Shown one piece after another: positions 51,703 to 62,459 of a stretch of DNA of 64,000 nt. The stretch is from Nocardioides humilatus. Lineage in GTDB: Bacteria; Actinomycetota; Actinomycetes; Propionibacteriales; Nocardioidaceae. The notes below the pieces were generated by a model. That model was given only the letters and a program-made list of their open reading frames with translations, was not told where the DNA came from and searched no databases. A program made the position numbers and the translations under genes. The first letter of the stretch is position 1; the number at the start of each line of letters is the position of its first letter. The stretch spans positions 1,241,685-1,305,684 of the forward strand of contig NZ_VUJV01000001.1 in the NCBI RefSeq assembly GCF_008373755.1, given 5' to 3'.

Positions 51703-52635
51703 TCAGGCCGCCGTGTTGACCTCCATGACAGAGACTTGTGTGAAGAACCCGCCGGAGGGCTTCGCACGAGCGAAGATCTGGACGAACGAGCAGCCGCCGC
51801 CGATGTTCTTGACCGTCACCGTCAGCTTCCGCTTGTCGGACTGGGCCAACGGCGGTGTCGCGTAGGTTCCGGCGATGGCGGCAGCAGTCACGTCGAGGGT
51901 GCCGTCCTTGACGGTGACGACCGGAGCGCAAATGCCGGCGTAGGTGTTCTCGAGCCAGAACCCGATGCTCGCCGACGGGGCCGTCGAGTTCTGGAGGGTC
52001 ACCGAGAACTTCGCGGTCTGCGTGCCGCTGATGGTCGGCGCCGTCATGATCTGGTTGGTGCGTCCCGGTCCACCAACGGCCAACTGACTGCCGTTCTTCA
52101 GGAACAGGTCAGCGGCAGTCCCACCGCTGAGCAGGGCCGGTTCCTCAGCGATGAGGTAGACGGTGTCGATGAAGAATCCATCGGTCCCGTAGAGGTTGAC
52201 GGTCGAGTAGTGCTCGTAGGCGGCGGTCCCGAGCGGGATCGGGATCTTGAGGGTCAGGGTCTGGCTGCCACCCGGCGGAAGCGCCTTCGTGTAGTAGCCG
52301 TCCGGGCTGCTCGCCAGGGGCTTGAGGAGCAGCTTGCCGTCGTACAGCTGAGCCTGCGCACCGGTCCAGTCGCTGATGTTGAGGCGGTACTGCGCCAGCG
52401 CCGTGCCGGTGTTGCGGACCTGGAAGGTGTAGGTCATGGTCGCCCCCTCCTTGCCGACGAGGCTGACCGCGTGACCAGCGGTGTAGTCAGACCCCTTGGG
52501 CCCCTCCACGACCAGGGCCCCGGAGTGGCTGGCGGCACTGGCCGACGGGATGACGGCGAAGGACGCGGCCAGCACGGCCCCGATCCCGACAACGAGGGCA
52601 ACCAGTGCCCGTGGAACCTGCGTCAAGGTGTGCAT
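51703..52635 (-). CDS. Secreted beta-rich protein of unknown function
   Basis: 310 residues with a signal peptide (ALVALVVGIGAVLAASFAVI, cleavage near ASAAS). The mature part consists of two beta-sandwich-like modules: the first (TMTYTFQVRNTGTALAQYRL) is CARDB/NEW-like; the second contains two cysteines (GICAP, GGCS) and the segment GTYATPPL. The second module resembles in layout the C-terminal module of the glycine-rich protein at 17967-20048. No anchor is seen. The ATG at 52635 has GGGGAG six bases upstream; the frame is open to 52830 without a better start. It lies tail to tail with the Calx-beta genes and may belong to the same surface complex. Confidence 0.82.
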   Translation of the reverse strand: MHTLTQVPRALVALVVGIGAVLAASFAVIPSASAASHSGALVVEGPKGSDYTAGHAVSLVGKEGATMTYTFQVRNTGTALAQYRLNISDWTGAQAQLYDGKLLLKPLASSPDGYYTKALPPGGSQTLTLKIPIPLGTAAYEHYSTVNLYGTDGFFIDTVYLIAEEPALLSGGTAADLFLKNGSQLAVGGPGRTNQIMTAPTISGTQTAKFSVTLQNSTAPSASIGFWLENTYAGICAPVVTVKDGTLDVTAAAIAGTYATPPLAQSDKRKLTVTVKNIGGGCSFVQIFARAKPSGGFFTQVSVMEVNTAA

Positions 52636-52768
52636 CGGGACTCCCCGCCGGTGAGCGCGAACCACCCCATGATGGTCCGTCGCCCCATTGACGCTAGACC
52701 CCTTTACCTGCCCTGACATTGCCCGAAGGGATGGTTCTTGCCGTGAGTCCGCGGACCCACGCGCATGA

Positions 52769-53163
52769 CTACGACCGCTGCGCCCGCTCCTTGATCTCGG
52801 CCCAGGGGTAGCGCTGGCGAAGCGTCGCACCGCTCGGCACCCCCTCCTGGTCCTTCGCCCACCCGCTGTAGTCGGCGAACGAGCCGGTGCTCCCCGGCGA
52901 CCGGAGATAGCGCGCGACGATCTCGACGACCTCGTCGTCGGTCCAGCGCCGACTGGTCGAGCGGGTGGTGTTGGTGCGGACGCCGGCCGCCGCGCAGGCC
53001 TGGGTCCAGGAGCCGAACCGGCGGATCACCAGGGCCGGCGACGCCGCGTCGTGCGAGCGCTGCCACGTGTCGTAGGCACCGACGGTCAGCGGCTCGCCGA
53101 GCTCGGCTGCCGCAGCACTGATGGCGGCGCGCAGCTGGGCATCGCTGAACTCGGGAGCTCGAC

Positions 53164-53167
<4 letters not shown>
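52769..53167 (-). CDS. Small protein with two homing-endonuclease-associated-type repeats
   Basis: 132 residues made of two helical repeats. The first has the pattern of the HNH/homing-endonuclease-associated repeat (AAELGEPLTVGAYDTWQRSH, then IRRFGSWTQACAAAGV), the second is more divergent (RRWTDDEVVEIVARYL, LRQRYPWAEIKERA). Such repeats are thought to bind DNA; no nuclease catalytic motif is present. The GTG start at 53167 overlaps the malic-enzyme stop as GTGA, so it is translationally coupled to a central metabolic gene, an unexpected partnership. It could be a small regulator; the function is unknown. Confidence 0.75.
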
Positions 53168-54540
<1,373 letters not shown>

Positions 54541-54618
54541 GTGGCTACCTAAGACCCCTCCGAGGCTTACTCACAAGTACCGGTCGTAGTGGTCTCGGGT
54601 GGTCTCGCCGTCGTCCTC

Positions 54619-55857
54619 CTACCCCTGCAGCAGCCCCTTCGCGACGTGGGTGATCTGGATCTCGTTGCTGCCGGCGTAGATCATCAGCGACTTGGCGTCC
54701 CGCGCGAGCTGCTCGACGCGGTACTCCTGCATGTAGCCGTTGCCGCCGAAGAGCTGCACCGCCTCCATCGCCACCTCGGTCGCGGCCTCGGAGGAGTACC
54801 ACTTCATCGCCGACGCCTCGGCGAGCGAAGGCTTCTTGCCCTGCTGCGCGTGCTCGAGCGAGGAGAACACCATGTTCTGCACGTTGATCCGCGCGACCTC
54901 CATCTTCGCCAGCTTGAGCTGGACGAGCTGCAGGTCGGCGATCGGGCGGCCCCAGAGCTCACGCTGCTTGGCGTAGGCGACGCACAGCCGGTGGCACTCG
55001 TTGATGATCCCGAGGGAAAGTACGGCGACGCCGACCCGCTCCGCCACGAAGCTGTCCCGCGCCGACTCCCGCCCGTCGCCCGACCGCTCCTCCGTCTCGC
55101 CGAGCAGCCGGTCCGGACCGAGCCGCACGTCATCGAAGAAGAGCTCGCCGGTGGGCGAGGACATCATCCCCATCTTCTTGAACGCCTTGCCCTGGACCAG
55201 ACCCTCGTCGCCCTTCTCGAGCACGAAGGTCAGCACCTTGCGATCCCGGATCGGGGTGCCGTCACCCTCATCGAGCTTGGCGTAGACGACGATCACGTCG
55301 GCGTCCGGACCGTTGGTGATGAAGGTCTTCTGGCCCTTGAGGACGTAACCGTCCCCATCGCGGCGCACGGTCGTCTTCATCCCGCCGAAGGCATCGGAGC
55401 CGGAGTCGGGCTCGGTGATCGCCCACGCCGCGATGTGCTCGGCCGTCACGATCTTCGGCAGCCAGCGCTCCTTCTGCGCCAGCGTGCCCTTGCTCATGAT
55501 CGTCGAGGCACCGAGACCGAGCGAGACGCCGAACGACGCGACCGTCCCGAGCGAGACGCCCGCGAGCTCGCTGATCAGGATCGCGCCCATCGAACCGGCG
55601 CCATCGAAACCGTCCGTGTCCTTCTCGCCCTCGGACCGCTCCCCGCCCTCGGCTTTGCGTCGCTCGGACGCCAGCACCTTCGCCAGGCCCTCGGCGGCCA
55701 TCACGCCGATCCCGAAGTCGGCGAACAGCTTGCGGATGATGTCGTACGGCGGCAGCTCGCCGGTCTCGAGCTGGTCGAGGTGGGGACGGATCTCCTTGTC
55801 GATCCAGTCGCGCACCGCGTCGCGGATCGCGAGATCAGCGTCCGACCAGGCGATCAT
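54619..55857 (-). CDS. Acyl-CoA dehydrogenase
   Basis: 412-residue flavoenzyme catalysing alpha,beta-dehydrogenation of an acyl-CoA. FAD/substrate segments are AWAITEPDSGSDAFG and GQKTFITNG, and the C-terminal family segment AVQLFGGNGYMQEY is present. The usual catalytic glutamate of the YEGT motif is alanine here (YAGSNEI); a glutamate in SFVAERVG matches the isovaleryl-/long-chain-type position instead. After the TAG at 54619-54621 the same frame continues for 15 charged codons to a TGA at 54571, with coding-like third positions. Start overlaps the SDR stop (ATGA). Last gene of the beta-oxidation-like operon. Confidence 0.9.
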   Translation of the reverse strand: MIAWSDADLAIRDAVRDWIDKEIRPHLDQLETGELPPYDIIRKLFADFGIGVMAAEGLAKVLASERRKAEGGERSEGEKDTDGFDGAGSMGAILISELAGVSLGTVASFGVSLGLGASTIMSKGTLAQKERWLPKIVTAEHIAAWAITEPDSGSDAFGGMKTTVRRDGDGYVLKGQKTFITNGPDADVIVVYAKLDEGDGTPIRDRKVLTFVLEKGDEGLVQGKAFKKMGMMSSPTGELFFDDVRLGPDRLLGETEERSGDGRESARDSFVAERVGVAVLSLGIINECHRLCVAYAKQRELWGRPIADLQLVQLKLAKMEVARINVQNMVFSSLEHAQQGKKPSLAEASAMKWYSSEAATEVAMEAVQLFGGNGYMQEYRVEQLARDAKSLMIYAGSNEIQITHVAKGLLQG

Positions 55858-56732
55858 GACCAGCCCTCCAGCGACTCGGCCACACCGTCGAGCGTCCAGT
55901 CGTCGTCGGTCTCGATCGTGTGCTCGACCGACCAGCCCTTCAGCTGCTGGATCGACCCGCCGCTGACGGCGAACACCTTGCCGTTGACCGGGCACTTCTC
56001 GGTCGCCAGCCACGCGACGAGCGGGGAGATCTGGGCCGGGGAGAAGAGGTCGACCTCGCCCTCCTCGGGCTCGACGGCGAAGATCGCGCCCATGCCGGGC
56101 GTTGCCAGGGTCAGCCGGGTGCGGGCGATCGGGGCGATCGCGTTGACCCGGACGCCGTACCGCTCGAGCTCGTCGGCGGCGACCAGGGTCAGTGCCGCGA
56201 TGCCGGCCTTCGCGGCGCCGTAGTTGGCCTGGCCGGCGTTGGGCATCGTCGTGCCGGAAGCCGACGCGGTGTTGATGACCGCCGCAGCGACCTCCTCGCC
56301 GGCCTTCGACTTCTCCTTCCAATACTCGGCGGCGAAGTGAAGCGGCGCGAAGTGCCCCTTCAGGTGTACGTCGATGACGGAATCCCACTGGGCCTCATCG
56401 AGGCCAGCGATGAAGCCGTCGCGCAGGATGCCCGCGTTGTTGACGAGGATGTCGAGGCGACCGAACTCGGCGACCGCCTGGTCGACCAGTGCCTTCGCGC
56501 CCGCCCAGGTCGACACGCTGTCGGTGTTGGCCACGGCCTCGCCACCCAGCGCCCGGATCTCGTCGACGACCTCCTGGGCCGGACCGGTGTCGGCTCCGCT
56601 GCCGTCGTTGCCGCCGCCAAGGTCGTTGACCACGACCTTGGCGCCCTCGCGGGCGAAGAGCAGCGCGTGCTCACGGCCGATGCCGCGCCCCGCTCCGGTG
56701 ACGATCGCGACGCGTCCGTCGAGTGCTCCCAT
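55854..56732 (-). CDS. SDR-family 3-hydroxyacyl-CoA dehydrogenase (HSD17B4-like)
   Basis: 292-residue SDR of the multifunctional-enzyme type-2 kind: TGAGRGIGREHALLFA cofactor motif, VVNDLGG after the second strand, NNAGILRD, serine in NTASASG and YGAAKAG. A long C-terminal tail (SVEHTIETDDDWTL) is typical of bacterial HSD17B4-like proteins that oxidise 3-hydroxyacyl-CoA, including steroid side-chain intermediates. Followed without gap by the acyl-CoA dehydrogenase and preceded by the MaoC dehydratase, so it performs the third step of the same cycle. Confidence 0.9.
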   Translation of the reverse strand: MGALDGRVAIVTGAGRGIGREHALLFAREGAKVVVNDLGGGNDGSGADTGPAQEVVDEIRALGGEAVANTDSVSTWAGAKALVDQAVAEFGRLDILVNNAGILRDGFIAGLDEAQWDSVIDVHLKGHFAPLHFAAEYWKEKSKAGEEVAAAVINTASASGTTMPNAGQANYGAAKAGIAALTLVAADELERYGVRVNAIAPIARTRLTLATPGMGAIFAVEPEEGEVDLFSPAQISPLVAWLATEKCPVNGKVFAVSGGSIQQLKGWSVEHTIETDDDWTLDGVAESLEGWS

Positions 56733-56733
56733 G

Positions 56734-57612
56734 TCAGGCTCCTTCTTCGGCGATCTCAGCGAGCCCGTCCTTGATGACGAGGTCGCTGTCGACGGCGGTC
56801 TCGAAGGCGTACGACGTGACGCCACCCTCGGATCCCGACCGGTAGATGGTGGTGGTGATGTCCTGCCCGGGCAGGACCGGCTTCGCGAAGCGCACCGCGA
56901 GCCGCTTGAGGCGCGACACGTCCGACCCACCGACCTCGGTCAGCACGGCCCAGGAGGTGAAGGCCATCGTGCAGAGGCCGTGGGCGATGATGCCCGGCAG
57001 CCCCATCTCCTTGGCGAACTCCTCGTCGAGGTGGATCGGCATCGGGTCGCCGGCGGCGGGGCCGTAGCGAAAGGTCTGGTCGTCGTCGACGTGCTGCTTG
57101 GTCTGCGCGACGGCATCGGTGTCGCGCAGCGACTCGTCGAACCGGTGCTCCGGCGCGAGCTCACCGATGGTGTCGCCGTTGTCGAAGCCGCGCACGAAGA
57201 ACGTCACGAACTGCTCGTTGACGAGAGCCCCGTCGCCACCCTCGCTGCCGTCGCGGCACTCGATGTGCACGCACGCGGCCGTGCCGTTGGGGAGGCCCTG
57301 CCAGCCGGTCATCCGCGACCGGGAGACGAGCACGTCGCCGGGCACGATCGGCCGGTGGAAGCGGAAGTCCTGCTCGCCGTGGACGACCTTCCCGATCAGC
57401 TGCATCGGCACGACCTCGAGCGCCGGCTCGATCAGCGACTGGAAGACCGGCACGATCGCGAACACCGGGCTCGCGACGTCACCGGCCCGGTGCGCGGGGA
57501 CCGGATCGTTGGTCGCCGCGGCGTACTCGATGAGCCGCTCGCGGGTGACCTCGAAGCGGGACTCCTCGGTCCACGCCCCTAGGCCGTCGGCGTTGAACTT
57601 GAGGTCCGTCAT
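56734..57612 (-). CDS. MaoC-family double-hotdog enoyl-CoA hydratase
   Basis: 292-residue protein with two hotdog halves. The C-terminal half carries the hydratase-2 motif DPMPIHLDEEFAKEMGLPGI followed by AHGLCTMAF, with catalytic aspartate and histidine. The N-terminal half (YAAATNDPVPAHRAG) is the degenerate substrate-binding half. Hydrates 2-enoyl-CoA to 3R-hydroxyacyl-CoA, pairing with the adjacent SDR. The ATG at 57612 overlaps the SRPBCC stop (ATGA). Confidence 0.92.
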   Translation of the reverse strand: MTDLKFNADGLGAWTEESRFEVTRERLIEYAAATNDPVPAHRAGDVASPVFAIVPVFQSLIEPALEVVPMQLIGKVVHGEQDFRFHRPIVPGDVLVSRSRMTGWQGLPNGTAACVHIECRDGSEGGDGALVNEQFVTFFVRGFDNGDTIGELAPEHRFDESLRDTDAVAQTKQHVDDDQTFRYGPAAGDPMPIHLDEEFAKEMGLPGIIAHGLCTMAFTSWAVLTEVGGSDVSRLKRLAVRFAKPVLPGQDITTTIYRSGSEGGVTSYAFETAVDSDLVIKDGLAEIAEEGA

Positions 57613-58046
57613 GCCTGACCCAGCAGGGCAGCGAAGTTCTCGAGCGAGCTCTCGAGCTCGGCAGCGCCCTGCTTCTCGATGGCCTTGCCGAGCGCACCGA
57701 CGATCATCTGACCCTCGAACGAGCACGACAGGTCGAAGGTCGACCCGCTGTCGGTCGGCGTCGCCGCGAGCGAGATCGCGACCTGCACGCCGGCCATGCC
57801 GGTGCCGGAGATCGAGAGGGTCTTCGGCGCGTCGTAGTCGTCCACGGTCCAGGTGATCGTGTTGGGCATGCCCATCATCGAGATCACCTCGGTCAGCTGG
57901 GTGCCGACCGAGAGCTCGGCGGGGATGTCGCCCTTCCACTTCTGGTGGAGGGTGAGCCACTTCTCGAAGTTGTTGGGGTCGGAGGCGAGGTTCCACACGT
58001 CCTCGGCGGAGGCGGCGAAGTCGCGGGTGGCGGTGAGCTGTCCCAT
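57609..58046 (-). CDS. SRPBCC-family (polyketide cyclase/START-like) protein
   Basis: 145-residue helix-grip protein (RDFAASAEDVWNLASDPNNF start, central strands, C-terminal helix AIEKQGAAELESSLENFAAL) of the Coq10/START superfamily that binds hydrophobic ligands. In this operon it may bind or deliver a lipid or steroid intermediate. AAAGGA lies nine bases before the ATG. Located 20 bp after the thiolase gene. Confidence 0.88.
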   Translation of the reverse strand: MGQLTATRDFAASAEDVWNLASDPNNFEKWLTLHQKWKGDIPAELSVGTQLTEVISMMGMPNTITWTVDDYDAPKTLSISGTGMAGVQVAISLAATPTDSGSTFDLSCSFEGQMIVGALGKAIEKQGAAELESSLENFAALLGQA

Positions 58047-58066
58047 GGTGGTCAGTCCTTTCGAGA

Positions 58067-59260
58067 TCAGCGCTCGGCGCGCTGGTAGAGGGAGACCACG
58101 GCGGAGCCGCCGAGGCCGACGTTGTGCTGGAGCGCTGCAGTGACGTTGTCCACCTGACGCGCGTCGGCGGTGCCGCGCAGCTGCCAGGTGAGCTCGGCGC
58201 ACTGGGCGAGCCCGGTCGCGCCGAGGGGGTGGCCCTTGGAGATCAGGCCGCCGGACGGGTTGACGACCCAGCGGCCGCCGTACGTCGTGTCGTCGTTGTC
58301 GATGAGCTTGCCCGCCTCGCCCTCGCCGCAGAGGCCGAGCGCTTCGTAGAGCCAGAGCTCGTTGGCGGAGAAGCAGTCGTGCAGCTCGATGACCTGGACG
58401 TCCTCAGGCCCGAGACCGGCCTGCTCGTACGCCGCGCGTGCAGCGTGGACGTTCATGTCATAGCCGATGATGTCGCGGGCCGTGCGGCTCTCGAAGGTCG
58501 ACATGAAGTCGGTGACCAGGGCCTGGCCCACGATCTCGACCGCCTGTCCCGCGAGGCCGTGCTCGTCGACGTACTTCTCACTGGCGAGTACGGCGGCACC
58601 CGACCCGTCGCTCGTCGGCGAGCACTGCAGCTTGGTCAACGGCGAGTAGATCTCGGGCGACCCGAGGATCTCCTCCAGCGTGTATTCCTGCTGGAACTGT
58701 GCGTAGGGGTTGTTGACCGAGTGCTTGTGGTTCTTGAAGCCGATCTTGGCGAAGTGCTCGGGCGTCGTTCCGTACTGCTCCATGTGCTCGCGGCCGGCGG
58801 CGCCGAACATCCACGGGGCCGGCGGAAAACGCACCTCGGAGATCTCGGCGAGCAGCTGCATGTGGTTGCCCATCGGCTGCTCGCGGTCGTCGAAGGTGGT
58901 GCCGAGCGAGCCGGGGTTCATCTTCTCGAAGCCGAGCGCGAGGGTGACGTCGCTCTGGCCGGACCGGATGGCCTGCGCGGCGAGGTAGAGCGCGCTGGAG
59001 CCGGTCGAGCAGTTGCTGTTGACGTTGAAGATCGGGATGCCGGTGAGGCCGAGCTCGTAGGCAGCGCGGTGGCCGCTGCACGACTCGCCGTAGACGTAGC
59101 CGACGTAGGCCTGCTGGATCGCGTCGTAGGTGACGCCGGCGTCCTCGAGCGCCTTGTTGCCGGCCTCCTTGGCCATCTGGGGGTAGTCCCACCCCTCGCG
59201 GCGGCCGGGCTTCTCGAACTTGGTCATGCCCACGCCGATGACGAACACACGGTTGCTCAT
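58067..59260 (-). CDS. SCP-X-type thiolase / lipid-transfer acetyl-CoA acyltransferase
   Basis: 397-residue thiolase-fold protein of the sterol-carrier-protein-X branch. The nucleophile is in [14 protein letters not shown], a central catalytic histidine in [11 protein letters not shown], and the C-terminal catalytic motif is [17 protein letters not shown]. This branch lacks the classical CxG loop at the end (here [11 protein letters not shown]). These enzymes shorten branched or steroid side-chain acyl-CoAs. It leads a five-gene operon with SRPBCC, MaoC, SDR and acyl-CoA dehydrogenase, divergent from an AraC-family gene. Confidence 0.92.
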   Translation of the reverse strand: MSNRVFVIGVGMTKFEKPGRREGWDYPQMAKEAGNKALEDAGVTYDAIQQAYVGYVYGESCSGHRAAYELGLTGIPIFNVNSNCSTGSSALYLAAQAIRSGQSDVTLALGFEKMNPGSLGTTFDDREQPMGNHMQLLAEISEVRFPPAPWMFGAAGREHMEQYGTTPEHFAKIGFKNHKHSVNNPYAQFQQEYTLEEILGSPEIYSPLTKLQCSPTSDGSGAAVLASEKYVDEHGLAGQAVEIVGQALVTDFMSTFESRTARDIIGYDMNVHAARAAYEQAGLGPEDVQVIELHDCFSANELWLYEALGLCGEGEAGKLIDNDDTTYGGRWVVNPSGGLISKGHPLGATGLAQCAELTWQLRGTADARQVDNVTAALQHNVGLGGSAVVSLYQRAER

Positions 59261-59357
59261 GGCTGCAACGTTCGCACTCGCCCGGCCCTGAGCCGATGAC
59301 GAGAGCCGACCATTTCCTTGACCGAAACGCTCATGACCGGCTGCTAGCGTGCCCGGC

Positions 59358-60395
59358 ATGGAGCGGCGCCGGACCCGATCATCCGCCCCGGACCGCACCC
59401 TCCCCATCGAGCTGGTGCGGGCTGCGGTGTCCTTCGCGATCGCGCAGCAGTGGGACGTCAACCAGATCCTCCACCAGGCCGGGATCCCGCCACTGCTGCT
59501 CGCCCAGGGGCGAGCGCGGATCACCGAGGCCCAGGCGACCAGCATCGTCCAGGCGATGTGGCACTACACCGACGACGAGGCGTTCGGGATGGGGGCGCAC
59601 CCGCTGCCACGCGGTTCGTTCCGGCTCCTCCTGTACGGCGCCAGCGGCGCCCCCGACCTCGGCGCCGCGCTCGACCGGGTCCAAGGCTTCAGCCGCGCGA
59701 TGCCCGCACTGCCGCCCGTCGGGTTGGTCCGGGACGGGGACGCGGCGCGGCTGTCTCTCGACCTGACGCAGGGGTTCGACGACCCCGAGCACCTGATGAC
59801 CTACACCGGCCTGGCGGTGGCGCACCGGGTGATGTCGTGGGCGGTCGCACGCCCGATCCCGCTGCGCGCCGTCGAGCTGCCGTTCCGAGCCCCGGCCAGC
59901 CGGGAGATGCCCGAGCTGGTCTTCGGTGCGCCCCAGGTCTACGAGACGCCCCGGCCGGCGCTCGTCTTCGACGCCTCCTGGCTGACCGCGCCGCTCATGC
60001 GTGACGAGGCGGCGGTCGACTTGTTCGTCGCCCGGTCGCCGGCGGGGCTGCTCGCCCGACCGACGAACGACCGCACCAGCACCGCCGACCAGGTCCGGCG
60101 GCTGGTCGTCCAGGGGCTCCGCAGCGAGCAGCCGCCCGCCGACCACATCGCTGAGCGGTTGGCGATGAGCCCGCAGACCCTGCGCCGCAAGCTCGCCGCC
60201 CAGGAGACGTCGTTGCGCCAGATCCGGGACGAGGTGCTGCGCGACGCCGCCGTCTCCGCCCTGGTCGCCGGCAACGAGTCGCTCGCCGAGATCGCGGAGC
60301 GGCTCGGCTTCTCCGAGCCCAGCGCCTTCACCCGGGCCTTCCGCCGCTGGACCGGCAGCCCTCCCAGTGCCTACCGGCGCGAAAGTAAAGACTGA
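59358..60395 (+). CDS. AraC-family transcriptional regulator
   Basis: 345 residues: an N-terminal 200-residue ligand domain of the arabinose-binding-domain kind ([36 protein letters not shown]) and a C-terminal double helix-turn-helix ([52 protein letters not shown]). Such OruR/ArgR-like regulators often control adjacent lipid or amino-acid degradation operons. The ATG at 59358 has no ribosome site and a TAGCGT lies about seven bases upstream, so it may be leaderless; GTG at 59349 is an alternative. Divergent from the thiolase operon, its probable target. Confidence 0.9.
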   Translation: MERRRTRSSAPDRTLPIELVRAAVSFAIAQQWDVNQILHQAGIPPLLLAQGRARITEAQATSIVQAMWHYTDDEAFGMGAHPLPRGSFRLLLYGASGAPDLGAALDRVQGFSRAMPALPPVGLVRDGDAARLSLDLTQGFDDPEHLMTYTGLAVAHRVMSWAVARPIPLRAVELPFRAPASREMPELVFGAPQVYETPRPALVFDASWLTAPLMRDEAAVDLFVARSPAGLLARPTNDRTSTADQVRRLVVQGLRSEQPPADHIAERLAMSPQTLRRKLAAQETSLRQIRDEVLRDAAVSALVAGNESLAEIAERLGFSEPSAFTRAFRRWTGSPPSAYRRESKD

Positions 60396-60434
60396 TAGGC
60401 AACCGAACACCCACCCCGCGGCGTCTGAACGGGT

Positions 60435-60896
60435 GTGGGGAAGCTCGGACTCTTCGTTGCGGTCGCGGTCGCCGTCGTCGCAGTGCTCATCAGCCCGGCC
60501 CTGGGCCGCGCAGTGCCGTCGGGGAGCTACCGCCCCGATCTGCCGCCCGACACGATCGAGCTCGGCTGCTACCCGCTCCCGCGCGGCCTGACCCTCGACT
60601 TCCCCTACCAGGTGCGCACCGACGGCGACGTCCACGGACAGCGGGTGCTGACGCTGCAGTGGGACGAGCTCGACACCGCCGAGGTCCGCCACCGGCTGAG
60701 GGTCGCCCTGCGCCACGCGGGCCTGCCTCGGAGCGCAGCGACCATCACGCCCTACGACGACCAGGCGATCGTGCGTGGCACCATCACCCTGCGCCTGCCG
60801 ACCGCCCCGCTGTCGAGCGACGCCCCCGCCTGCCGTGACCCGCAGACCACGAAGCGCTTCCCGCCGGACTGGGCGCCGTCCACGGAGTACGGATGA
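60435..60896 (+). CDS. Hypothetical small exported or membrane-anchored protein
   Basis: 153 residues. A hydrophobic N-terminal helix (LGLFVAVAVAVVAVLI) serves as signal or anchor; the remainder has two cysteines (LGCYPLP, PACRDP) and ends TEYG. No domain was recognised. GTG start at 60435. Its stop overlaps the start of the following polytopic protein gene as ATGA, so the two are co-translated and may act together at the membrane. Confidence 0.78.
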   Translation: MGKLGLFVAVAVAVVAVLISPALGRAVPSGSYRPDLPPDTIELGCYPLPRGLTLDFPYQVRTDGDVHGQRVLTLQWDELDTAEVRHRLRVALRHAGLPRSAATITPYDDQAIVRGTITLRLPTAPLSSDAPACRDPQTTKRFPPDWAPSTEYG

Positions 60897-62323
60897 CCCG
60901 TCGCCCCTCTCGGGTCGACCCGCTGGTTGCGTTGGTCGCGGCCGCGCTCGCGATCAAGGTCGTGCTCTTCTGGCGGGTGGCCGAGCTGCCCTTCCGCGGC
61001 GACGAGGTCGCCTACCGCGACGCCGGGTGCGCGCTGGCCAACCTGGTGCGCGACCTGGTGTCCCTGCGTGGGCCCGACTCGGCGGAGCTGTCGCGCAACG
61101 TCATCGGCAGCGGGTGGTTCATGCCCGGCATGGGGCTGGTCCTCGCGCCGTTCTACCTGGTCGCGCCGCACGCCGACGATGGGTGGGCGCGGGCCTGGCT
61201 CGGCCTCGTCTCGGGCGTCGTCTTCGTGCTGGCCGTCCGCTCGACCCACCGCACGCTGGGGCGCCCCTTCGCGTTGGCCCTCTGCCTGTTCCCCGCGCTG
61301 GTGCCCGTCTGGGTACTGCTCTCCCTGACGGCGTACGGCGACCTGCTGGCCGGCCTCGTCCTCGTCATCCTGCTCGGGCGACTCGTCGAGGTGCTGCGCG
61401 AGGCCCGCGCCGGGCGGCCGTTGTCCGTGCGCGACGGGATCTGGCTCGGGTCCCTGGGGATCGCGGTGGTCTACCTGCGCTCGAGCGCGTCACTGGCGGT
61501 GGCCGCAATGGCCGTGACCGCGGTGGTCCTGCTGGTCTCGAGGTTGCGGCGCGCCGCCCTGCTGCCGGTCCTCGCCGCCGGCCTCGCCTTCGTCGCTCTC
61601 CTGGTCCCGTGGTCGCTCAGCGCCTCGCTCACCCTCCACGACCGCGTCGTCACCACGACGTCGGTGCCGACCTCGCTCGCCAACACCTTCGGCGACCGGG
61701 CCGAGGTCTGCTTCGGCCCGTGCGACCCCGGCAGCACCGTGTGGTTCGCACCAGTGCGCTACGCGCGGGAGGTCTCCCGCGCGACCGGCGAGGGCGAGGT
61801 CAGCGTGCTCGACGAGATGTCGGACCACGCCCGCGAGGAGGTCACCGCCCACGGCTACGCCCGCGACGTCGTCGACAACTTCGACCGCTACCGCCGCATC
61901 GACGGCTTCGGGTCGCTCCTCAAGCCGCCCGACGCACCGCACGACCAGGGGTTCTGGCAGTGGGTCGCCCGCGACCTGAGCCTGCGCATCTTCGGGCCGG
62001 TGTCGTGGCTGGTCGTCGCCGCACTGCTCGTCGTGAGCCGGCGCCGCTACAGCGACCAGGTCGTCGCGGTGCTGGTGAAGGTCGGGCTGCTGGCGTTGCT
62101 GACCCAGCCGTTCGTGCACCTCGCCGGCTCGCGCTACTGGACCACCGCCGGCGCGCTCGGCGGACTGGCGGTCGTCGTGCTCGGCCGCACGGTCCTCGAC
62201 GCCGTACGGCGGCCGGAGGTCGAGCCCGGCGACGAGCCGTCGCGGCTGCTCACTGCCCTCCAGTGGGCGCTCACCGCCGCGACGGTCGTCGTCGGCGCGA
62301 CCGTCGCTGCGCTGGCCGCGTAA
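60893..62323 (+). CDS. Polytopic membrane protein, glycosyltransferase-like (GT-C fold)
   Basis: 476 residues with about ten transmembrane helices, interrupted by an extracellular segment around residues 265-365. The first outside loop contains FRGDEVAYRDAG, placed like the catalytic acidic motif of GT-C enzymes (PMT/ArnT), which transfer sugars from polyprenyl carriers. A GDRAEVCFGPCDPG loop may be disulphide-bonded. The assignment rests on topology and one motif, so it is tentative. The ATG overlaps the upstream hypothetical gene (ATGA). Confidence 0.72.
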   Translation: MTRRPSRVDPLVALVAAALAIKVVLFWRVAELPFRGDEVAYRDAGCALANLVRDLVSLRGPDSAELSRNVIGSGWFMPGMGLVLAPFYLVAPHADDGWARAWLGLVSGVVFVLAVRSTHRTLGRPFALALCLFPALVPVWVLLSLTAYGDLLAGLVLVILLGRLVEVLREARAGRPLSVRDGIWLGSLGIAVVYLRSSASLAVAAMAVTAVVLLVSRLRRAALLPVLAAGLAFVALLVPWSLSASLTLHDRVVTTTSVPTSLANTFGDRAEVCFGPCDPGSTVWFAPVRYAREVSRATGEGEVSVLDEMSDHAREEVTAHGYARDVVDNFDRYRRIDGFGSLLKPPDAPHDQGFWQWVARDLSLRIFGPVSWLVVAALLVVSRRRYSDQVVAVLVKVGLLALLTQPFVHLAGSRYWTTAGALGGLAVVVLGRTVLDAVRRPEVEPGDEPSRLLTALQWALTAATVVVGATVAALAA

Positions 62324-62330
62324 GCCCTGT

Positions 62331-62373
62331 GGTGGTTGAGGTGCGAGGAGCGCTAGCGACGAGCCTCGAAACC
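62331..62373 (+). repeat. 43-bp dispersed repeat, copy 1
   Basis: Sequence with ends GGTGGTTGAGGTGCGAGG and GAGCCTCGAAACC is identical over 43 bp to 62841-62883. Internally it contains CGCTAGCG and CGAGG/CCTCG complementary blocks, so it can fold. It follows the glycosyltransferase-like gene and precedes the GIY-YIG gene. Confidence 0.9.
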
Positions 62374-62459
62374 TCCACAGGCCAAAGCCGACCCGACATC
62401 GTCCACAGGTCGACCTTGCCTCGTTTGGCCTGATCCGCGGCGTCGTCGACCGTCGAGGG

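Noticed and set aside
40932-52635. Secondary-metabolite cluster around the SARP gene
   Set aside because: No PKS, NRPS, terpene or RiPP genes are present; neighbours encode surface proteins and a quinone reductase.
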